NCBI GenBank assembly: GCA_022822405.1 | Contig: JAJEBT010000062.1 | Location: 1 to 40,635, forward strand | Origin: Alphaproteobacteria bacterium | GTDB lineage: Bacteria > Pseudomonadota > Alphaproteobacteria > MPNO01 > UBA830 | Direction: 5' to 3' | DNA length: 40,635 nucleotides | Part shown: positions 16,135-26,604 of the stretch, one piece after another | Layout of the letters: each line of letters opens with the position of its first letter | Numbering within the stretch: the stretch's first letter is position 1 | The notes under the pieces: model-generated | Seen by the model: the letters and a program-made list of their open reading frames with translations, nothing else | Databases searched by the model: none | Told to the model about the DNA's origin: nothing | Program-made: the position numbers and the translations under genes

Positions 16135-18870
16135 TCACAGCATCGCCCTCAGCCGGTACAGCGCGTCGAGCGCATCGCGCGGGGAAAGTTCGTCGGGATT
16201 GACCGACCGCAGCGCCTCCTCAACCGGCGACGGCGCGGCCGGTGCTGCCGGACCCCTTCGCACCGGCGCCGAAAACAGCGGCAGGTCCTCCGCCAGCTGG
16301 GCCAGCGCGCCGGACTGCTCACCCTGTTCGAGCGCGCTCAGCACCTCGCGTGCACGGACGACCACCGCCTCGGGGAGGCCGGCCAGCTTGGCAACATGGA
16401 TGCCATAGGAGCGGTCGGCGGTGCCGGCGACGACCTCGTGCAGGAAGACGACCTCGCCCTCCCATTCCTTGACCCGCATGGTGTGGCAGCAAAGCGCCGG
16501 CAGCTGCTCCGTCAACGAGGTCAGCTCGTGAAAATGGGTGGCGAACAGGGTCCGGCAGCGATTCAGGTCATGCAGGTGCTCGAGAGTCGCCCAAGCGATG
16601 GACAGCCCGTCGAAGGTCGCGGTGCCGCGGCCGATTTCGTCGAGTATGACCAGCGACCGCTCGGTGGCCTGGTTGAGGATGATCGCCGTCTCCACCATCT
16701 CGACCATGAAGGTCGAGCGGCCGCGTGCGAGATCGTCGGCGGCGCCGACGCGGCTGAACAGCCGGTCAACAACGCCGATGCGCGCCGCCTCGGCCGGAAC
16801 GAAGGAGCCCATCTGGGCGAGTACCGCGATCAGCGCGTTCTGGCGCAGAAAGGTGGACTTGCCGGCCATGTTGGGCCCGGTCATGAGCCACAGGCGCTGC
16901 CCCTCGTCGAGATCGCAGTCGTTGGCGACGAAGTTCGCGCCCGCTGCGCCCCCGGGCGCCGCCTCGACGACGGGATGGCGGCCTGCGGTGACGCTGAAAG
17001 AGGTGTCGTCAGCCATTTCGGGACGCGCGTAGCGACGGCGCGCGGCAAGCTCCGCGAGCGCGCTGGCAACATCGAGCACCGCAAGCGCCGCGGCGGTACG
17101 CGAGATGGCATCGGCACGATCCGCGACGCCGGCCACCAGCTCCTCGAACAGGCCAAGTTCGAGCGCCACCGCGCGCTCCCCTGCCTGGGCGAGCCGGCCT
17201 TCGAGCTCGCCGAGCTCGACCGTGGTATAGCGGACTGCGGAGGCGATGGTCTGGCGGTGGATGAACCGGTCCCCGCCCACGGCCGCAATCCTGTCGGCAT
17301 GACCCGGCTTGATGTCGACGAAATATCCGAGCACGTTGTTGTGCCGGATCTTGAGCGACGCGATCCCGGTCTCCTCCGCGTATCTTGCCTGCAGGGCGGC
17401 GATGTGGGTGCGGCTCTGGTCGCGGAGATGCCTCTGTTCGTCGAGTTCCTCCGAGAAACCCGCCCTGACGAAGCCGCCGTCCCTGGTCGCGAGCGGCAAG
17501 TCGTCAGCGAGCGCGCGGTCGAGGTGGTCGATCAGCGCGCCGTGATCCCCGAGTTCCTCCATGGCGCCCGCAATGTCCTGCGGCAGTTCGCCGGCGGCGG
17601 CAAGCGAGGGCCGCAGGGCGGCGGCGGCGGCAAGCCCGCCGCGCAGCGAACCGAGGTCGCGGGGCGTGCCACGCCCCATCAGCAGGCGCGACAACGCGCG
17701 CTCCATGTCGGGAGCCGAACGCAGCGCGCCGCGCATGTCTCCGCGCATGTCCCTCTGGGCGGCAAACCAGCCGACGGCGTCGTGACGCGCGCGAATGGCG
17801 GCAGTGTCGGTCAGCGGAGCCGACAACCGGGCGGCCAGCAGCCGCGCTCCCGCTCCGGTCACGGTGCAGTCGATCACGTCCAGAAGCGAGCCCTCGCGGG
17901 CGCCGGACATGGTCTGGGCCAGTTCGAGGTTGCGACGGGTGGCGGGATCGATGTCCATGACCGCGCCCTGCCGCAGGCGCCGCGGGCGCTGCAACCCGGG
18001 CATCTTGCCCCGCTGGGTCAGTTCGATGTAATCGAGAAGCGCGCCTCCGGCCGACAGTTCCGCGCGGGTGAAATCGCCGAATCCGTCGAGCGACCGGACG
18101 GCGAACATCTTCTCGAGTCGGCGGCGCGCCGCCTCGCTGTCGAACGACGCCGAAGGGACTATCGCCAGCCTGTCGCCGAGATCCCGGGCGATGGCGGCCA
18201 CCTCGGGCCTGGACGCAAGCCGTTCGGGAACCAGGAGTTCGCCGGGCTCGATGCGGGCGATGGCGGCGGCAAGCGCGGGAGCCGCGACCGGTTCGGTAAA
18301 GAAGGCGCCGGTCGAGATGTCGAGCCAGGCCAGCCCGTGTCCGCCGGCAGCGTCGGCAACGGCCGCAAGATAGTTGTGGCGCCGGGCGTCGAGGAGCGCG
18401 TCTTCCATCAACGTGCCCGGCGTGATGACGCGCGTCACCTCGCGGCGCACGACTGCCTTCGAGCCGCGCTGTTTCGCGGCCCGGGGGTCTTCCGTCTGCT
18501 CGCAGACGGCAACGCGGAAGCCGCGCCGGATCAGGCGCGCCAGATAGGTCTGGGCGGTCTGGACCGGAACCCCGCACATGGGGATGGTCTCGTCTCCGTG
18601 CTTGCCGCGCCGGGTCAAGGTGATGTCGAGCGCCTCGGCGGCCTTCACGGCGTCGTCGAAGAACATCTCGTAGAAATCGCCCATCTGATAGAAGAGGATG
18701 GCGTCCGGATGGTCCTTCTTGATCTGGAAGTACTGGACCATCATCGGCGACTGCGCGGCGCCGGGACCCGGCGCCGCCGGCGGCGCGCCGGAAGACGGGC
18801 GTTCGGGCTCCGATGCCTTCGCCCCGGCGATGTCCGCTGTCCCGACCACGTCCGCGGCCTTGTCCATCAT
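16135..18870 (-). CDS. mutS: DNA mismatch repair protein MutS
   Basis: The 911-residue protein recognises mismatches and starts methyl-independent or MutH-independent repair with MutL. The mismatch-reading Phe-x-Glu motif is in [10 protein letters not shown] after the typical [16 protein letters not shown] lead. The ATPase site has Walker [11 protein letters not shown] (about residue 663), Walker [11 protein letters not shown] (about 740) and [15 protein letters not shown] near the C-terminus could be a beta-clamp contact. A 40-residue low-complexity N-terminal stretch precedes the conserved domain, so the start is uncertain: I use the ATG at 18870, while an in-frame TTG at 18924 would add 18 residues. 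It heads the mutS-glnD-murJ cluster and is divergent from maeB. Confidence 0.96.
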   Translation of the reverse strand: MMDKAADVVGTADIAGAKASEPERPSSGAPPAAPGPGAAQSPMMVQYFQIKKDHPDAILFYQMGDFYEMFFDDAVKAAEALDITLTRRGKHGDETIPMCGVPVQTAQTYLARLIRRGFRVAVCEQTEDPRAAKQRGSKAVVRREVTRVITPGTLMEDALLDARRHNYLAAVADAAGGHGLAWLDISTGAFFTEPVAAPALAAAIARIEPGELLVPERLASRPEVAAIARDLGDRLAIVPSASFDSEAARRRLEKMFAVRSLDGFGDFTRAELSAGGALLDYIELTQRGKMPGLQRPRRLRQGAVMDIDPATRRNLELAQTMSGAREGSLLDVIDCTVTGAGARLLAARLSAPLTDTAAIRARHDAVGWFAAQRDMRGDMRGALRSAPDMERALSRLLMGRGTPRDLGSLRGGLAAAAALRPSLAAAGELPQDIAGAMEELGDHGALIDHLDRALADDLPLATRDGGFVRAGFSEELDEQRHLRDQSRTHIAALQARYAEETGIASLKIRHNNVLGYFVDIKPGHADRIAAVGGDRFIHRQTIASAVRYTTVELGELEGRLAQAGERAVALELGLFEELVAGVADRADAISRTAAALAVLDVASALAELAARRRYARPEMADDTSFSVTAGRHPVVEAAPGGAAGANFVANDCDLDEGQRLWLMTGPNMAGKSTFLRQNALIAVLAQMGSFVPAEAARIGVVDRLFSRVGAADDLARGRSTFMVEMVETAIILNQATERSLVILDEIGRGTATFDGLSIAWATLEHLHDLNRCRTLFATHFHELTSLTEQLPALCCHTMRVKEWEGEVVFLHEVVAGTADRSYGIHVAKLAGLPEAVVVRAREVLSALEQGEQSGALAQLAEDLPLFSAPVRRGPAAPAAPSPVEEALRSVNPDELSPRDALDALYRLRAML

Positions 18871-19061
18871 GGTGCGCTCGTAGGCTGTTGCTGCCGCGCG
18901 ATAGTGAGTTTTCGGACTTGCCAAGTCAACGAATCCGCACTGCCGCCGCTTGCCTTCGCGACGGGATGCGGTCCGGGACGGCGGCCCGCGAGCCGCCCGG
19001 CTGGACGCCGTCGATTTAGTGACTATCCTGCCGGTATCGCAGCTTGGCGGGATCGATACAT

Positions 19062-21362
19062 ATGGCGGAACGGAAGCTCAGCGATCTTGACCGGGACGCC
19101 CTTGCGATGCATCGCTCCGGGCGGCCGGGCAAGATCGAGATTGCACCGACCAAACCCCTCGCAACCCAGCGCGACCTCGCACTGGCCTATTCGCCCGGGG
19201 TCGCCGCCCCGTGCCTGCAGATCGCCGACGATCCGGCCGACGCCTTCGAATACACCGCCAAAGGCAACATCGTCGCCGTGATTTCCAACGGCACTGCGGT
19301 TCTCGGACTCGGAAATCTCGGCGGCCTCGCCTCCAAGCCGGTCATGGAGGGCAAGGCGGTCCTGTTCAAGCGCTTTGCCGACATCGACGCCATCGACCTC
19401 GAACTCGACACCGAGGACGTCGACGCCTTCGTCAATTGCGTGCGCCATCTCGGCCCCTCCTTCGGCGGCATCAATCTCGAAGACATCCGCGCCCCCGACT
19501 GCTTCCAGATCGAAAGCCGGCTTCGTGAGGCGATGGACATTCCGATCTTTCATGACGACCAGCATGGCACCGCGATCATTGCCGCCGCCGGCCTGATCAA
19601 CGCGATCGAACTGACCGGACGCGACATCGCCACGACGACCCTGGTCATCAACGGCGCCGGCGCCGCGGGCATCGCCTGCGCCGAACTGCTCAAGGCCTTC
19701 GGGATGCGCCACGACAACGTGCTCCTGTGCGACACCAACGGCGTGATCCATACCGGCCGCGAGGACGGAATGAACCAATGGAAGTCGGCGCACGCCGTCG
19801 ACACGCGCGCGCGCAGCCTGGCCGACGCGATGAAGGGCGCGGACGTGTTCTTCGGGGTCTCGGTGGCCGGATCGGTGACGCCGGAGATGGTCAAGTCGAT
19901 GTCGGCGCAGCCGATCATCTTCGCCATGGCCAACCCGGACCCCGAGATCTTTCCCGAGGCGGCGCAGCGCGCGCGTTCCGACGCGATAATCGCCACCGGC
20001 CGGTCCGACTATCCCAACCAGGTCAACAACGTTCTCGGCTTTCCCTACATCTTCCGCGGCGCGCTCGACGTCCGCGCCCGCACCATCAATGACGAGATGA
20101 AGATGGCGGCGGCGCGTGCTCTGGCCGAGCTCGCGCGCAACGACGTCCCCGACGAGGTCGCCGCCGCCTATTCCGGCCGGCGCCTGCAGTTCGGGCCGGA
20201 CTACATCATCCCGGTCCCCTTCGATCCGCGCCTGATCTCGTGGATTCCGCCGGCCGTCGCCCAGGCGGCCGTCGACAGCGGCGTCGCGCGCATGGAGATG
20301 CCGGAGGTCAAGTCCTACGAGGTCGCGCTGTCGGCGCGCCTCGATCCTACCGTCTCCATGCTCCAGACGATTCATGCCGACGTGCGGGCGAGCCCGCGCC
20401 GGGTCGGATTCGCTGAAGGCGAGGAGGAGACCACGATCCGCGCCGCCATCGCCTTCGCCCAGTCCGGGCTCGGCACGCCGGTGCTGATCGGCCGCGAAGA
20501 GCGTGTCCAGCGGACCATCCAGCAGCTCGGGCTGACCGGGGCCGGGGGGATCGAGATCCACAATGCCCGGCTTTCGGGCGGCAACACCCATTACATCGAG
20601 TTTCTCTACGGCCGCCTGCAGCGCGAGGGACTCCTCTATCGCGACTGCCAGCGCCTCGTCCATACCGACCGCAACGTGTTCTCCGCCTGCATGCTCGCCC
20701 ATGGCGACATAGACGCCATGGTCACCGGCCTGTCGCGCAACTATTCGGTGTGCTACGCCGATATCCGCCGCGCCGTCGACCCTGTTCCCGGGCACGAGGT
20801 CTTCGGACTCGAGATGATGATGTCGCGCGGCCGCACCGTGTTCATCGCCGACACGGCCATCCACCAGAGCCCCGACGCGGCGCAGCTCGCGCGCATTGCC
20901 CGCCAGTGCGCCGCCAAGGCGCGGTCGGTGGGACACGAGCCGCTGGTCGCCTTCCTGTCGTCGGCCAATTTCGGCAATCCGCCCGGCACCTTCGCCTCGC
21001 ACGTGCGTGAGGCCGTCGGGATTCTCGACGACGAAGGCGCGGATTTCGAATATGACGGGGAAATGACGGCCGAAGTCGCGCTCGACATGGATTTGCGGCA
21101 CGTCTACCCGTTCTGCCGGCTGTCGGGCCCGGCCAACGTCCTGATCATGCCGAGCCTGCATTCGGCCGCGATCTCGTCGCACATCCTTCACAAGCTCGGC
21201 GGCGGCACCGTCATCGGCCCGCTTCTGATCGGGCTCCAGCATTCGGTGCAGATCGCGCCGATGAGCGCCAACGATGCCGAACTCGTGAACTTCGCGACCA
21301 TGGCCGCCCATGACGCGCTGGAAATGGCCGCTCGCGCCGAGGATTGCACCCGGGGCCGCTGA
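19062..21362 (+). CDS. maeB: NADP-dependent malic enzyme with phosphotransacetylase-like domain
   Basis: The 766-residue protein decarboxylates malate to pyruvate with NAD(P) reduction. The malic enzyme half contains [11 protein letters not shown] (catalytic Tyr), [14 protein letters not shown] (catalytic Lys), [11 protein letters not shown] (metal ligands) and the nucleotide site GAGAAGIA. From about residue 430 the C-terminal half resembles phosphate acetyltransferase ([14 protein letters not shown], then [11 protein letters not shown] and [17 protein letters not shown]). This domain is a regulatory module in MaeB enzymes. The ATG at 19062 is preferred over an in-frame TTG at 19044. It is divergent from mutS across 191 bases, an arrangement found in other alphaproteobacteria. 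Confidence 0.95.
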   Translation: MAERKLSDLDRDALAMHRSGRPGKIEIAPTKPLATQRDLALAYSPGVAAPCLQIADDPADAFEYTAKGNIVAVISNGTAVLGLGNLGGLASKPVMEGKAVLFKRFADIDAIDLELDTEDVDAFVNCVRHLGPSFGGINLEDIRAPDCFQIESRLREAMDIPIFHDDQHGTAIIAAAGLINAIELTGRDIATTTLVINGAGAAGIACAELLKAFGMRHDNVLLCDTNGVIHTGREDGMNQWKSAHAVDTRARSLADAMKGADVFFGVSVAGSVTPEMVKSMSAQPIIFAMANPDPEIFPEAAQRARSDAIIATGRSDYPNQVNNVLGFPYIFRGALDVRARTINDEMKMAAARALAELARNDVPDEVAAAYSGRRLQFGPDYIIPVPFDPRLISWIPPAVAQAAVDSGVARMEMPEVKSYEVALSARLDPTVSMLQTIHADVRASPRRVGFAEGEEETTIRAAIAFAQSGLGTPVLIGREERVQRTIQQLGLTGAGGIEIHNARLSGGNTHYIEFLYGRLQREGLLYRDCQRLVHTDRNVFSACMLAHGDIDAMVTGLSRNYSVCYADIRRAVDPVPGHEVFGLEMMMSRGRTVFIADTAIHQSPDAAQLARIARQCAAKARSVGHEPLVAFLSSANFGNPPGTFASHVREAVGILDDEGADFEYDGEMTAEVALDMDLRHVYPFCRLSGPANVLIMPSLHSAAISSHILHKLGGGTVIGPLLIGLQHSVQIAPMSANDAELVNFATMAAHDALEMAARAEDCTRGR

Positions 21363-21409
21363 CACGCTGATGGTGCGGGCGCCGGAAGCCGGTGCGACAG
21401 CAGGAAGGG

Positions 21410-22819
21410 ATGAATAGAGGGAACATATCCTGGTGGCGGGTTCTTGCGTTGGCCGGCATGGCCTCGGCACCCGTCCTCGCCGCCCTCGCCGTCCTCGCCG
21501 TCCTCGGCATGCTCGAGCCCGATGCCGCCCTGATCGCCGGCATCGTGTGCGCGGTGGCGCTTGTCGCCGTCGCCCGCCACCTGCTGCGCAACATCGCTGA
21601 GATTGCCGGGCGCGCCCGGGAACCGGGAACCGGCACGGCGCATGCGGATCACCACCCGGGGCTGCTGCCGGAGTTTGCCGCCGCAATCGACAGGGCCAAT
21701 TCGGCCTGGGAGCGGGAATACCAGCAGCTCACCGCACAGGTGGCGGCTGCAGAGACGATCCTGGAAGGCCTCCCCTATCCGCTGATCCTGATCGACAGCG
21801 ACCGCTACATAGTTCACGCGACCGTCGGGGTGACGGAACTGCTCGGCACGGCAAGCCGCGGCGCCGACCTGTCGTCCGTGGTGCGCGATCCCGGCGTGCT
21901 AGCAGCTGCCGACCGGATCCTCGCGGGCGGCGACCGCGAGCTCGTCGAGTTCGAGACCCTGTTTCCCACCCAGAGCACGTTCACTGTCCAGATGCGGAAG
22001 CTCGCGGTATCGCCGGAAAGCGAAGCGGCGGCCGTGCTCGCGTTTCATGACACCACCGAGATCCGGAAGATTCATCAGGCCCGGGCCGACTTCGTGGCCA
22101 ACGCCAGCCACGAACTCAAGACTCCGCTTGCCGTGCTTGCGGGCTGCATCAAGACGCTCCAGGGAGCGGCCACGGACGATCCCGAGGCGCAGCGAAAGTT
22201 CGTCGAGATGATGGACACCCATATTGCCCGCATGACCCGGCTGACCGAGGATCTGCTGTCACTGTCGTGCATCGAGATGAACGAGATGACGCCGCCGGGC
22301 GGTGTCGTCAATCTTCCCGATCTGCTCTCCGATGTCGCCCGCTCCCTCCAGATTCCGGCGGCGGAACGCGGCATCGACATCAGGGTGGAATCGCCGCTCT
22401 CCCTGCCCGGCATCCGCGGCGACGAGGAGGAAATCACGCAACTCCTGCAGAACCTGGTCGACAACGCCGTCAAGTACAGCGGCGACAACTCGGCGGTGCG
22501 CATCATCGCCCGCAACAGCAGCGAACCGCTGCCGGAGTCCGCGGATGGCACGAGCATCGAGATATCGGTCATCGACGACGGTCCGGGAATAGCCGACGAA
22601 CACAAGCTGCGCCTGACCGAGCGCTTCTACCGCGTCGACGCCGCCAGATCGCGCGAACTCGGCGGCACGGGGCTCGGCCTTGCCATCGTCAAGCACATCG
22701 TGAACCGCCATCGCGGCCGCCTCGAGATCGAATCCGAGGTCGGCCGGGGCAGCACCTTCACCGTCCGCCTGCCTGCGGCAGAAACGCGCGATCCGGCCGA
22801 CGCCACCACACCCTCGTGA
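21410..22819 (+). CDS. phoR: Phosphate-regulon sensor histidine kinase PhoR
   Basis: The 469-residue membrane sensor has two hydrophobic helices at the N-terminus (roughly residues 10-35 and 38-60). A PAS-like domain follows (ETILEGLPYPLILIDSDRYIVHAT), then the kinase. The H box is FVANASHELKTPLAVLAG with His234. The N box is LLQNLVDNAVKYSG, G1 is IDDGPGI, F is ERFYRVDAARSRELGGTGLGLAIVKHI. This order and the YRVDAARSRELGGTGLG string are typical of PhoR. It would phosphorylate PhoB, encoded at the far end of the same block. Start choice is uncertain: the ATG at 21410 has AGGAAGGG almost touching it, and an in-frame GTG at 21392 has GGAAG at better spacing. Confidence 0.93.
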   Translation: MNRGNISWWRVLALAGMASAPVLAALAVLAVLGMLEPDAALIAGIVCAVALVAVARHLLRNIAEIAGRAREPGTGTAHADHHPGLLPEFAAAIDRANSAWEREYQQLTAQVAAAETILEGLPYPLILIDSDRYIVHATVGVTELLGTASRGADLSSVVRDPGVLAAADRILAGGDRELVEFETLFPTQSTFTVQMRKLAVSPESEAAAVLAFHDTTEIRKIHQARADFVANASHELKTPLAVLAGCIKTLQGAATDDPEAQRKFVEMMDTHIARMTRLTEDLLSLSCIEMNEMTPPGGVVNLPDLLSDVARSLQIPAAERGIDIRVESPLSLPGIRGDEEEITQLLQNLVDNAVKYSGDNSAVRIIARNSSEPLPESADGTSIEISVIDDGPGIADEHKLRLTERFYRVDAARSRELGGTGLGLAIVKHIVNRHRGRLEIESEVGRGSTFTVRLPAAETRDPADATTPS

Positions 22820-22863
22820 TCCCGGCGCGGCGGTATCGGGGGATAACCGGACCGGCGGCACGA

Positions 22864-22896
22864 TCGTCACATAATTTTAATAAAACTGTCATGTAC
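22864..22896 (+). promoter_or_regulatory. Candidate Pho box upstream of pstC
   Basis: Three 11-base units can be read: TCGTCAC-ATAA (22864-22874), TTTTAATAAAA (22875-22885) and CTGTCAT-GTAC (22886-22896). The third matches the PhoB half-site CTGTCAT perfectly and the first in five of seven bases, two units upstream in phase. The AT-rich tract stands out in a GC-rich gap between phoR and pstC. This fits a PhoB-activated promoter, although the middle unit is poor and no -10 is obvious. Confidence 0.5.
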
Positions 22897-23040
22897 AGGA
22901 CTTGGAGCACGGGTACCTAGCGGGTTCGGGCAGGGTCCTGCGGGTCACGGGCGCGCCTGGTTCCGGATATGGGCCGTACCGGCGGTCATGCCGCAGGTCC
23001 CCGCGGACGCGCGGACCGGGATGCGAATGCGGAGAACAAG

Positions 23041-24435
23041 ATGTCGCCCACGGTGCTGATCGCCGTCCTCCTCCTGCTCACCGCCATCGGATACGTCATG
23101 GGCCGGAAGCGGGCGGTGGCCTCGACCGGCAGTCGACCTCATCTCCTTCACTCCCGGCCGGTCTATCACGGCACATACCTCGCCCTGTGGTGCGCGGTGC
23201 CGGCCGTGCTCGTGGCGGCGCTGTGGCTGATCGTGCAGCCTGTGGTCCTCGAGGATCTCGTGACGTCGTCGCTTCCTGCCGAAGCCCGGAACCTGCCCCC
23301 GGACCAGCTCGGCCTGCTGATGAGCGACATCCGCGCGCTTGCCGACGGCAACGTCACCGGCCGCGGGACCGACACGCTGCTTGGCCAGGCCGCAGCCAGC
23401 GGCGCCGAACATCTCAGGGAATTGCGCGTCATCGGCAATAGCGCACTGTTCGTGCTGGCGCTCGCCATTGCGATCGGGTGCGGCCTCCTGGCTCTGCGCA
23501 CGGTGACTCCGGCAATGCGGGCCCGCAATCACGTCGAGCGGGCGCTTCGCATCTTCCTGATCGCCTGTTCCACGATCGCGATCATCACCACCGCCGGCAT
23601 CGTCCTGTCGCTGATCTTCGAATCGATCCGCTTCTTCGGCAAGGTGTCGTTTGTGGATTTCCTGTTCGGGATCGAATGGAGTCCGCAGACGGCGCTGCGC
23701 AAGGACCAGGTCGGGGCGTCCGGCAGTTTCGGGGCCATCCCGCTGTTCTCGGGCACGCTGCTGATCACCGCCATTGCCATGATGATCGCAGTTCCGATCG
23801 GCCTGTTCTCGGCCATCTACCTGTCGGAATACGCGGCGCCGCGCATGCGGTCCGCCATCAAGCCGGTGCTGGAGATTCTCGCCGGCGTTCCCACGGTGGT
23901 CTACGGGTTCTTTGCCGCCCTGACCGTCGCTCCACATCTGCGCGAGCTCGGCGACGTGCTGGGGTTCGACGTCGCGTCCGAGAGCGCGCTCGCAGCCGGC
24001 CTTGTGATGGGGATCATGATCATCCCCTTCGTCTCGTCGCTCTCCGACGACGTCATCAGCGCCGTGCCGCAATCCCTGCGCGACGGATCCTACGCGCTCG
24101 GCTCGACCCAGTCCGAGACCATCAAGCGCGTCATCCTGCCCGCCGCGTTGCCGGGAATTTTCGCCGCCTGCCTGCTCGCCGTCAGCCGCGCCATCGGCGA
24201 AACGATGATCGTCGTCATGGCCGCCGGTCTCGCGGCCAACCTTACGGCCAACCCGTTCGAGGCGGTCACGACCGTCACCGTCCAGATCGTCACGCTGCTG
24301 GTCGGCGACCAGGAGTTCGACAGCGCCAAGACGCTTGCCGCGTTCGCACTCGGCCTCGTGCTTTTCTGCGCGACGCTCGCGATGAACGTGGTTGCGCTGC
24401 ACGTTGTCCGCAAATACAGGGAACAGTATGACTGA
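23041..24435 (+). CDS. pstC: Phosphate ABC transporter permease PstC (extended N-terminus)
   Basis: The 464-residue inner-membrane protein has GGAGA before the ATG at 23041. The C-terminal 270 residues are a standard PstC permease: GSFGAIPLFSGTLLITAIAM, the YGFFAALTVAPHL segment, and the EAA loop SLRDGSYALGSTQSETIKRVILPAALPGI, which docks on PstB. Before it lie roughly 190 extra residues with two or three more hydrophobic helices and a soluble, probably periplasmic, segment. This PstC N-terminal extension is known in alphaproteobacteria. It is followed by pstA with an eight-base overlap. The phosphate-binding protein gene pstS, often placed before pstC, is absent here. Confidence 0.94.
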   Translation: MSPTVLIAVLLLLTAIGYVMGRKRAVASTGSRPHLLHSRPVYHGTYLALWCAVPAVLVAALWLIVQPVVLEDLVTSSLPAEARNLPPDQLGLLMSDIRALADGNVTGRGTDTLLGQAAASGAEHLRELRVIGNSALFVLALAIAIGCGLLALRTVTPAMRARNHVERALRIFLIACSTIAIITTAGIVLSLIFESIRFFGKVSFVDFLFGIEWSPQTALRKDQVGASGSFGAIPLFSGTLLITAIAMMIAVPIGLFSAIYLSEYAAPRMRSAIKPVLEILAGVPTVVYGFFAALTVAPHLRELGDVLGFDVASESALAAGLVMGIMIIPFVSSLSDDVISAVPQSLRDGSYALGSTQSETIKRVILPAALPGIFAACLLAVSRAIGETMIVVMAAGLAANLTANPFEAVTTVTVQIVTLLVGDQEFDSAKTLAAFALGLVLFCATLAMNVVALHVVRKYREQYD

Positions 24436-25735
24436 CGCGACACAGGCGGCAACGCCGACCGCAGGGACCGTCGACGGCCGGTCGCCCGGCCTCGCCGCGA
24501 GGCACCGCGCCGAGCGCCGGTTCCGTGCCTACGGCATCCTCGCCGTGGGCACGGCCGTTGCGGTGCTGCTGTGGCTGATGATCACGATCATCGGAACCGG
24601 CTACAGCGCCTTCGTCCAGACCGAAATCCGTCTCGACATCCATTTCGATGCCGAAGTGATCGATCCTGACGGGACGCGCGACGCCGAGGTCCTGAGAACG
24701 GCCAACTACGCGGTTCTCTACCGCCGGGCAATCGAGAAGCTGTTTCCCGAGGTGCGCAAGCGCCGCGACAAGCGGCAGCTCCGCAGGCTCGTCAGCTCGG
24801 GTGCCGACGTCGCCTTGCGGAGCATCGTGATCGACGATCCGGACATCATCGGAACCACCCGCGAGATCTGGCTGACGGCCTCCGACGATCTCGACCAGTT
24901 CCACAAGGGAAAGTACGGCGTCGACACGCCGGAGGACGAGCGACCGTTCAAGGACCGCGAGGTGGCGTGGTACGAGCGGCTCGCGGCGGACGGGCGGATC
25001 GAGGCGAATTTCAACACGACGCTGTTTTCCGCGGGCGCGTCGCGCGAAGCCGAGCAGGCCGGCATCTGGGGCGCAATCGTCGGTTCCTTCTGGACCATGC
25101 TGGTCACCCTGCTGCTGAGTTTTCCCGTCGGCGTTTCGGCCGCCGTCTATCTCGAGGAATTCGCTCCCAAGAATCGCTGGACCGACCTGATCGAGGTCAA
25201 CATCAACAACCTCGCCGCGGTGCCGTCGATCGTGTTCGGCCTCCTCGGACTCGCTGTCTTTCTCAACTTCTTCGGCCTGCCGCGCTCGGCCCCCCTTGTC
25301 GGCGGCATCGTGCTCGCGCTGATGACGCTGCCGACCATCATCATCGCCACTCGCGCCGCTCTCAAGGCGGTGCCGCCGTCGATCCGCGAAGCGGCGCTCG
25401 GCGTCGGCGCCTCGCAGGTGCAGACCGTGACCCACCATGTCCTGCCGCTGGCGCTGCCCGGCATCCTGACCGGCACCATCATCGGCATGGCCCAGGCCCT
25501 TGGAGAGACGGCGCCGCTCCTGATGATCGGCATGGTCGCCTTCATCGTCGACATTCCCGGCGGGCCGCTCAGCCCCTCGACCGTCCTGCCGGTGCAGATT
25601 TTCCTCTGGAGCGACCTCCCGGAACGGGCGTTCGCCGAAAGAACGGGCGCTGCGATCATCGTGCTGCTCGGCTTCCTGGTGATCATGAACCTCCTCGCCG
25701 TTCTCCTCAGGAAGAGATTTGAACGACGCTGGTAG
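24428..25735 (+). CDS. pstA: Phosphate ABC transporter permease PstA (with large N-terminal insert)
   Basis: The 435-residue partner permease starts inside the last codons of pstC (overlap 24428-24435). After the first membrane helix (ILAVGTAVAVLLWLMITIIGTGYSAF) comes a soluble domain of about 170 residues, DUF3333-like, containing RKRRDKRQLRRLVSSGAD. The permease core then reads GIWGAIVGSFWTMLVTLLLSFP, with EEFAPKNRWTDLIEVNINNLAAVPSIVFGLLGLAVF and the EAA loop REAALGVGASQVQTVTHHVLPLALPGIL. It forms the transport channel with PstC. The large insert parallels the PstC extension and may form a shared periplasmic structure, which is inference. Confidence 0.94.
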   Translation: MTDATQAATPTAGTVDGRSPGLAARHRAERRFRAYGILAVGTAVAVLLWLMITIIGTGYSAFVQTEIRLDIHFDAEVIDPDGTRDAEVLRTANYAVLYRRAIEKLFPEVRKRRDKRQLRRLVSSGADVALRSIVIDDPDIIGTTREIWLTASDDLDQFHKGKYGVDTPEDERPFKDREVAWYERLAADGRIEANFNTTLFSAGASREAEQAGIWGAIVGSFWTMLVTLLLSFPVGVSAAVYLEEFAPKNRWTDLIEVNINNLAAVPSIVFGLLGLAVFLNFFGLPRSAPLVGGIVLALMTLPTIIIATRAALKAVPPSIREAALGVGASQVQTVTHHVLPLALPGILTGTIIGMAQALGETAPLLMIGMVAFIVDIPGGPLSPSTVLPVQIFLWSDLPERAFAERTGAAIIVLLGFLVIMNLLAVLLRKRFERRW

Positions 25736-25759
25736 CAGGTGCATTTTATGAGGGATGAT

Positions 25760-26581
25760 ATGAACATCGCATCGGCCGCGCTGGCGGCAGGGGACATGAC
25801 CGAAGAGCTCGAGACGACTGCGGCGGCAATCAAGATCAGGGCGCGCGACGTGTCCGTCTTCTATGGCGACAAGCAGGCGCTGTTCAACGTCGATCTCGAC
25901 GTACCCGAGAATCGCGTCATTGCGCTGATTGGCCCGTCAGGTTGCGGCAAGTCGACCTTCCTGCGCTGCCTCAACAGGATGAACGACGTCATCGAGGGAT
26001 GCCGCGTCAGCGGAGAGATCGCGATCGACAACCAGGACATCCACGACCGCAATCTGGATGTCGTGCAGCTTCGCGCGCGCGTCGGCATGGTGTTCCAGAA
26101 GCCCAACCCGTTTCCCAAGTCGATCTACGACAACATCGCCTACGGCCCGCGCATTCACGGCCTCGTCTCGAACCGCACCGACCTCGACGAGGTCGTCCAT
26201 TCCAGCCTGGAACGGGCGGGCCTGCTCAACGAGGTAAAGGACCGCCTCGGCGATCCCGGAACCGGACTGTCCGGCGGCCAGCAGCAGCGCCTGTGCATTG
26301 CCCGCGCCATCGCGGTCAGCCCGGACGTCATCCTGATGGACGAACCGTGCTCGGCACTCGACCCGATTGCCACCGCGCGCATCGAGGAGTTGATCGACGA
26401 GTTGCGCAAACGCTTCACAATCGTCATCGTCACGCACTCGATGCAGCAAGCCGCCCGCGTCTCCCAGAGAACGGCCTTCTTCCACCTCGGCCGCCTCGTC
26501 GAGGTCGGCGATACCGAGAACGTGTTCACCAACCCGAAAGACGAACGGACGCACGGCTACATCACCGGCAGATACGGTTGA
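25760..26581 (+). CDS. pstB: Phosphate ABC transporter ATP-binding protein PstB
   Basis: The 273-residue ATPase powers phosphate import and has a complete nucleotide-binding site. Walker A is GPSGCGKST, the Q-loop is [20 protein letters not shown] (a PstB hallmark), the signature is [14 protein letters not shown], Walker B is [12 protein letters not shown], and the switch His is in [13 protein letters not shown]. The ATG at 25760 is chosen because AGGG lies six bases before it; in-frame starts at 25739 (GTG) and 25748 (ATG) are possible. It follows pstA by 24 bases and precedes phoU by 23. Confidence 0.96.
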   Translation: MNIASAALAAGDMTEELETTAAAIKIRARDVSVFYGDKQALFNVDLDVPENRVIALIGPSGCGKSTFLRCLNRMNDVIEGCRVSGEIAIDNQDIHDRNLDVVQLRARVGMVFQKPNPFPKSIYDNIAYGPRIHGLVSNRTDLDEVVHSSLERAGLLNEVKDRLGDPGTGLSGGQQQRLCIARAIAVSPDVILMDEPCSALDPIATARIEELIDELRKRFTIVIVTHSMQQAARVSQRTAFFHLGRLVEVGDTENVFTNPKDERTHGYITGRYG

Positions 26582-26604
26582 TACGGGCATTCGGAGACGC
26601 AGCC

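Noticed and set aside
16057..19281. A 1,074-codon open frame on the plus strand
   Set aside because: It is antisense to mutS and has a low-complexity Arg/Gly/Asp composition typical of the reverse frame of GC-rich genes. MutS motifs on the minus strand are complete.
19023..21686. An 887-codon open frame on the minus strand
   Set aside because: It is antisense to maeB, with shadow-like composition and no recognisable domain.
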